Origin: an uncultured Bacilli bacterium
GTDB lineage: Bacteria > Bacillota_I > Bacilli_A > RF39 > UBA660
Length of the DNA: 18,076 nt
Reading direction: 5' to 3'
Assembly: GCA_947630095.1 (NCBI GenBank)
Contig: CANRGI010000007.1
Location: 1 to 18,076, forward strand
The position numbers were made by a program, and so were the translations under genes. The notes beneath the pieces were generated by a model. It did not search any database and was not told the origin of the DNA. It saw nothing but the letters and a program-made list of their open reading frames with translations. This document shows positions 15,301 to 18,076 of the stretch, one piece after another. Numbering within the stretch: the stretch's first letter is position 1; every line of letters starts with the position of its first letter.

Positions 15301-15747
15301 CTAAATATATAGTGAAGCATAATAAGCACGATTATTATAGTTAAATTCTACTATAATAGTTTTATGTGTTTGTGCTTCATTTATTGTCTTTAAATATTCT
15401 CTCATAGAATTTTTTATATTTTCATTTTGTGAAGTCATAACAGTTTCAACATCATTTATTAAATAAACATTAGATGCACTCATATCACTTAATAAAGTAG
15501 TGCAGTTACTTCCCATATAAGTTGTACAATTAGCACTATTAAATGAACTCATATCTCCAGTTACATTTTTATTAGTTAAAAGACTTCTAATTACATCTAC
15601 TTTATATAAATCACTTACATTATCATAATATTTTTTAATATTTATATCACTAGAAATTTTAATATACATACTACATAAATTAACAAGTCCAAATGCAAGT
15701 ATGGCAAGTACTAAAAGTGTTTCTATAAATACAAAACCTTTTTTCAT
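15301..15747 (-). CDS. Type IV pilin-like protein (second gene of the pilin operon)
   Basis: Leader MKKG and G-FVFIE (4-9) with a hydrophobic helix to about residue 28 identify a class III-type prepilin with Glu at +5. The 148-residue body carries two CTT motifs (NCTTYM and NCTTLL) with the two cysteines nine residues apart. The sequence after the helix is helical and polar, as in minor pilins such as those of the com operons. The start ATG overlaps the TGA of the preceding small gene (ATGA), so translation is coupled; the next gene begins 8 bases after its stop. Confidence 0.82.
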   Translation of the reverse strand: MKKGFVFIETLLVLAILAFGLVNLCSMYIKISSDINIKKYYDNVSDLYKVDVIRSLLTNKNVTGDMSSFNSANCTTYMGSNCTTLLSDMSASNVYLINDVETVMTSQNENIKNSMREYLKTINEAQTHKTIIVEFNYNNRAYYASLYI

Positions 15748-15908
15748 AAATTATACTCCTCATTTAATTCGTCTTTAACACTATCTTCTTGTCCTCCTAT
15801 TATATCATTTCTAAATGAATACATAGATAATAATGATGTAATTAATAGTAAAAATAAAATTAAAAATGTATAAACAACTGCCATTGATATAAAACCTTTT
15901 TTATTCAT
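15744..15908 (-). CDS. 54-residue pilin-like protein lacking Glu+5 (first gene of the pilin operon)
   Basis: A short frame starts at ATG 15908 with GGTGAGG four bases upstream and ends in TGA overlapping the next start. It begins MNKKGFISMAVVYTF, with the same Lys-Lys-Gly-Phe leader as its neighbours, and continues in a hydrophobic helix to about residue 29. A 25-residue acidic tail follows. At +5 it has Ala instead of Glu, as in tip pseudopilins of the GspK type. With no globular domain it is an unusually small member. An extended -10 precedes it, so it opens the operon. Confidence 0.75.
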   Translation of the reverse strand: MNKKGFISMAVVYTFLILFLLLITSLLSMYSFRNDIIGGQEDSVKDELNEEYNL

Positions 15909-15929
15909 AACCTCACCTACTCTAAATTA

Positions 15930-15938
15930 ATTATACCA
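15930..15938 (-). promoter_or_regulatory. Extended -10 promoter of the pilin operon
   Basis: Minus strand TGG-TATAAT (hexamer 15930-15935), 21 bases before the first pilin-like gene; the -35 candidate TTTAAT is weak. Confidence 0.5.
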
Positions 15939-15959
15939 AAATAAAGATTAAAATTAAAG

Positions 15960-16529
15960 TTATTTAGCCTTAATATTTCTTCTACAATATTTACATACTC
16001 CAGTACTTTCAGTTAATATATTATCTGCCCCACAATAAGGACAATATACTACTTTAGTATTCTTTGCTTTTTCTTGTTTTAATTTAATTTTCATATCATT
16101 TTCTCTAGCAATTTCTTGATATTTTAAATCTTCTCTTTTTAAATAATCATTTAATGATTTTCCTGCTCGATTTAAAGCATTTCTTGCTATTAGTGATACT
16201 ATTATATATAAAACTCCTATAGTTATTAATAACTTACTATAATCTATTAAATCATTAGTATAAAATTTACTACTCATAATATTACTTAAATAAGGTATAT
16301 CTTTTGAACTTATACTAAATAACCCCATTATAAAATCTACTAAAGCAGGAATAAGTAATATAAAACCTATAAATATAAATATACTTGAATATTTAGTAAC
16401 ATTTTTATAAACTAATCCTCTAAATAAAGCAAGTATAACACCTAAAACAGGAATAAAATATAAAGTTAATAAAATAATAGGCATACTTGTAATAATTCTA
16501 ACAAATATATTATTTCTCATATCCTTCAC
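15960..16529 (-). CDS. Membrane protein with C-terminal zinc ribbon
   Basis: The 189-residue protein has about three membrane segments (15-37, 48-70, 98-116), a charged helical linker rich in Lys and Glu (120-158) and a C-terminal zinc ribbon, CPYCGADN...CKYC, with Cys at 163, 166, 179 and 182. The ribbon should sit in the cytosol. Function unknown; similar 'zinc-ribbon plus membrane' proteins are common in Firmicutes and poorly characterised. ATG 16529 follows AGGTG at six bases, with a promoter at 16539-16567. It lies just before the pilin operon, whose own promoter follows its stop. Confidence 0.8.
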   Translation of the reverse strand: MKDMRNNIFVRIITSMPIILLTLYFIPVLGVILALFRGLVYKNVTKYSSIFIFIGFILLIPALVDFIMGLFSISSKDIPYLSNIMSSKFYTNDLIDYSKLLITIGVLYIIVSLIARNALNRAGKSLNDYLKREDLKYQEIARENDMKIKLKQEKAKNTKVVYCPYCGADNILTESTGVCKYCRRNIKAK

Positions 16530-16538
16530 CTATTATAA

Positions 16539-16567
16539 ATTATATACCAAAAATAACTAAAAGACAA
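16539..16567 (-). promoter_or_regulatory. Promoter of the zinc-ribbon membrane protein gene
   Basis: Minus strand TTGTCT (16562-16567), 17 bases, TATAAT (16539-16544). Confidence 0.55.
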
Positions 16568-16569
16568 AT

Positions 16570-16605
16570 AAAAAACACATTAGAGTATTCACTCTTATAT
16601 GTTTT
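16570..16605. terminator. Terminator downstream of the ysxE-like gene
   Basis: AGAGT-ATTC-ACTCT (16582-16595) with outer ACAT/ATGT pairing is followed by six T on the minus strand (16570-16575) and four T on the plus strand. It would stop minus-strand transcripts from the spoVID/ysxE-like pair after they cross the small plus-strand gene. Confidence 0.55.
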
Positions 16606-16611
16606 CTATCA

Positions 16612-16617
16612 TATAAT
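16612..16617 (+). promoter_or_regulatory. -10 element placed for a leaderless transcript
   Basis: Plus strand TATAAT ends five bases before the ATG at 16623, so transcription would begin at or next to the start codon. A TTCACT -35-like box lies at 16588-16593 (18 bases). Confidence 0.4.
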
Positions 16618-16622
16618 ATATT

Positions 16623-16817
16623 ATGAATAAATTTAAAGAAATTATTAATCTATATAAAACTAATAGAAAATTGTTTGATGTAATCTTATTAACTGTAAAT
16701 ATAGTCTTAATATTATGGCAATGTATATTTACTCTTATATCTCCTAACCGAGGTAATGTTATATTATTAATTCTTCTAGTACTCGCACTTATCTATGAAT
16801 TATTTAAAGATAGTTGA
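16623..16817 (+). CDS. 64-residue small membrane protein, probably leaderless mRNA
   Basis: The frame encodes a polar start (MNKFKEIINLYKTNRK) and two hydrophobic helices (about 18-38 and 44-60) joined by a short SPNRGN turn, ending in FKDS. This is a plausible two-pass membrane protein of unknown function. There is no Shine-Dalgarno; the -10 box at 16612-16617 suggests a leaderless mRNA. Its last 18 bases overlap the end of the opposite-strand ysxE-like gene. The protein-like hydrophobic pattern and the promoter support it; the missing ribosome site keeps confidence moderate. Confidence 0.55.
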   Translation: MNKFKEIINLYKTNRKLFDVILLTVNIVLILWQCIFTLISPNRGNVILLILLVLALIYELFKDS

Positions 16818-17642
16818 AACTAAATCATTAGTCCTATAAATATAATCTATCATTTCTTTTATCTCTTTAATACGTTCTAATTCCTTACCTTCAGTTTCTA
16901 TTTTTTTAATCATACTTACCATAACATTAAATAACTTTATTTCTTCTTTACTTAAAGGATACTTTTCATTATAAATAGTAAATAAATTCTTAAAATCTAA
17001 ATTTTTATATTCATTTTTGTATAATTTATATATATCAAGTACTCGTGTATCAACCAAATAATTATCCCAACCTGTAAGTATCCCACCTTCACTATCTATA
17101 AAGTTATCTCTTTTTAAATTATTATGAACAATACATACTCTCTCTTTAGTTTTATCTTTAACTAAATTATACCAAGAATTTAGTTCTTTTTCTATGTATA
17201 AAAGTAATGAAGAAATAATAGAGTAATTTCTTGCTATTAAATAGTCACTTGGAGACATATATGTTTTTAAATCTATTGTTCTAATTAAATTATCATAATA
17301 TTCTTTTAGATAATCAACATTTTCCATTAGTGTATTGTAAATATCTTTATATTTCTTTCTACTTACATCTTTATAATAAGTTGTTTTATAATGTAAATCA
17401 CTTATAGTTTTTATTAAGTCTTCGTCATTACTTGGATTTAAATAGTTAACACTATAATATTTATATCTTATTTCTTCTTTATTTTCTTCTATAATTATAG
17501 GAAACCCATTAAAATCTCTTTGTGATAAATAATCAAATAAAGTACTTAAATCTTTCTTTTTCTTTTTTATTACTACTTTTTCATTATCACTTTCTAATAT
17601 TTTAACATTACCTATTATTCTTATTTTATTAATCTTGGACAT
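16800..17642 (-). CDS. ysxE: YsxE/CotS-type spore-coat kinase-fold protein, probably inactive
   Basis: The 280 residues fit the aminoglycoside-phosphotransferase-like fold of CotS, CotI and YsxE spore-coat proteins. The catalytic loop is visible as IVHNNLKRDNFI (171-182) and the metal loop as ILTGWDNYLVDTRVLDI (188-204). In active relatives these read HxD...N and IDxxD; here the Asp of HxD is Asn175 and the first metal Asp is Gly191, so a pseudokinase is predicted. The N-terminal lobe has a Lys-rich VVIKKKKKD stretch. The gene follows a spoVID-like gene with a 14-base overlap, as ysxE follows spoVID in B. subtilis, and lacks its own ribosome site, so translation is probably coupled. Confidence 0.72.
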   Translation of the reverse strand: MSKINKIRIIGNVKILESDNEKVVIKKKKKDLSTLFDYLSQRDFNGFPIIIEENKEEIRYKYYSVNYLNPSNDEDLIKTISDLHYKTTYYKDVSRKKYKDIYNTLMENVDYLKEYYDNLIRTIDLKTYMSPSDYLIARNYSIISSLLLYIEKELNSWYNLVKDKTKERVCIVHNNLKRDNFIDSEGGILTGWDNYLVDTRVLDIYKLYKNEYKNLDFKNLFTIYNEKYPLSKEEIKLFNVMVSMIKKIETEGKELERIKEIKEMIDYIYRTNDLVSTIFK

Positions 17643-18076
17643 TATTTATAAATGGAATAATGATTTTATCTCCTATATTCACATTGCTTATATCATTATA
17701 TTCTCTTAAAGTATCAAGTGTAACATTATATTTAATAGCAACACTTTCTATAGTATCTTCTTCTCTCATTATATATATTTTATATTTAAAGTAAACATTT
17801 TGTTCATTATCATATATAATATCTTTAATTACATCTTCAGTTTCATTTTTTTCTATTTTTTCTTCTTTAATAGTATTAGTTTCTACTATTGGATTTACTT
17901 CTATAGGTTTATCTTCTATTTTAGTTTCATTCATAGAATTAATTAAATCATCTATCATTTCTAAAGTATCTCCCTCTTTTTCTTCATTTTCATTTAATGT
18001 ATCTTCTTCTGGTAATTCTTCATATTCCATATTTAAATACATTTTTAAATGGAGTATATCTTTTTCTACTGTATAA
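17629..18076 (-). CDS. spoVID: SpoVID-like spore coat assembly protein (N-terminus beyond right edge)
   Basis: The frame is open from the right edge through 11 codons before the first ATG (18042). That ATG has no ribosome site, so this is the C-terminal part of a longer protein. Visible are a strongly acidic, low-complexity linker (Glu, Asp, Asn) and a C-terminal LysM domain (KIYIMREEDTIESVAIKYNV, then DTLREYNDISNVNIGDKIIIP) ending ten residues before the stop. SpoVID is a mother-cell protein that drives coat encasement and carries a terminal LysM. The ysxE-like gene directly downstream supports the call. SafA-type LysM proteins are the alternative. Confidence 0.75.
   Translation of the reverse strand, partial: YTVEKDILHLKMYLNMEYEELPEEDTLNENEEKEGDTLEMIDDLINSMNETKIEDKPIEVNPIVETNTIKEEKIEKNETEDVIKDIIYDNEQNVYFKYKIYIMREEDTIESVAIKYNVTLDTLREYNDISNVNIGDKIIIPFINNVQD

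Noticed and set aside
14837..16817. Use of TGA as tryptophan (Mollicutes code)
   Set aside because: TGA ends nusB, the 54-residue pilin-like gene and ylbJ at sensible positions, two of them overlapping the next start, and conserved Trp residues are TGG.

Overview
The window is a very AT-rich stretch of chromosome from what looks like an endospore-forming member of the Bacillota (Firmicutes), most likely a Bacilli-type lineage such as those common in the gut (inference from gene content, not a measured placement). The standard genetic code fits. TGA acts as a stop at the nusB/xseA junction, at the end of a short pilin-like gene and at the end of ylbJ, while conserved Trp positions are TGG, so the Mollicutes code is unlikely. 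Almost all genes lie on the minus strand. The plus strand carries ylbJ and two tiny membrane-protein genes.

Layout from left to right. Positions 1-427 hold an XRE-type regulator that runs off the left edge, with its promoter overlapping a dyad. Positions 651-5406 carry mnmA, spoIIM, a 34-codon plus-strand miniprotein, and a uppS/tex pair transcribed tex first. Positions 5478-8190 carry a membrane-anchored protein with a duplicated two-cysteine domain, an ankyrin-like protein and the sporulation signalling protease spoIVB. Positions 8266-10453 are a nusB-xseA-xseB operon followed by a short reading frame that has no ordinary start codon and then a terminator. Positions 10527-12837 carry a protein I do not recognise, a 370-base gap, and an AAA ATPase with a DUF4143-type C-terminus. 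Positions 12938-14890 hold ylbL (PDZ-Lon protease) and ylbJ (SpoVV) divergently arranged. Positions 14837-15908 are a three-gene type IV pilin-like operon. Positions 15960-16817 hold a zinc-ribbon membrane protein and a putative leaderless miniprotein. Positions 16800-18076 hold a spoVID-like/ysxE-like pair cut by the right edge.

Sporulation is the recurring theme. SpoIIM (engulfment), SpoIVB (late sigma-factor checkpoint), YlbJ/SpoVV (dipicolinate transfer), SpoVID-like (coat encasement) and YsxE-like (coat-associated kinase fold) are interleaved with housekeeping genes for tRNA thiolation, undecaprenyl diphosphate synthesis, exonuclease VII and antitermination. The ylbJ/ylbL and spoVID/ysxE neighbourhoods echo Bacillus subtilis gene order.

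The most interesting unexplained element is in the 11238-11607 gap. On the minus strand a near-consensus promoter (TTGACA, 16 bases, TGC-TATAAT) is followed by about 150 bases without a convincing open reading frame. That stretch contains two strong long-range stems and ends in a rho-independent terminator, which is the signature of a free-standing structured small RNA. Other points are the start-less frame after xseB (possibly an ATT start), the duplicated Cys-domain protein, a predicted pseudokinase, and opposite-strand gene overlaps.
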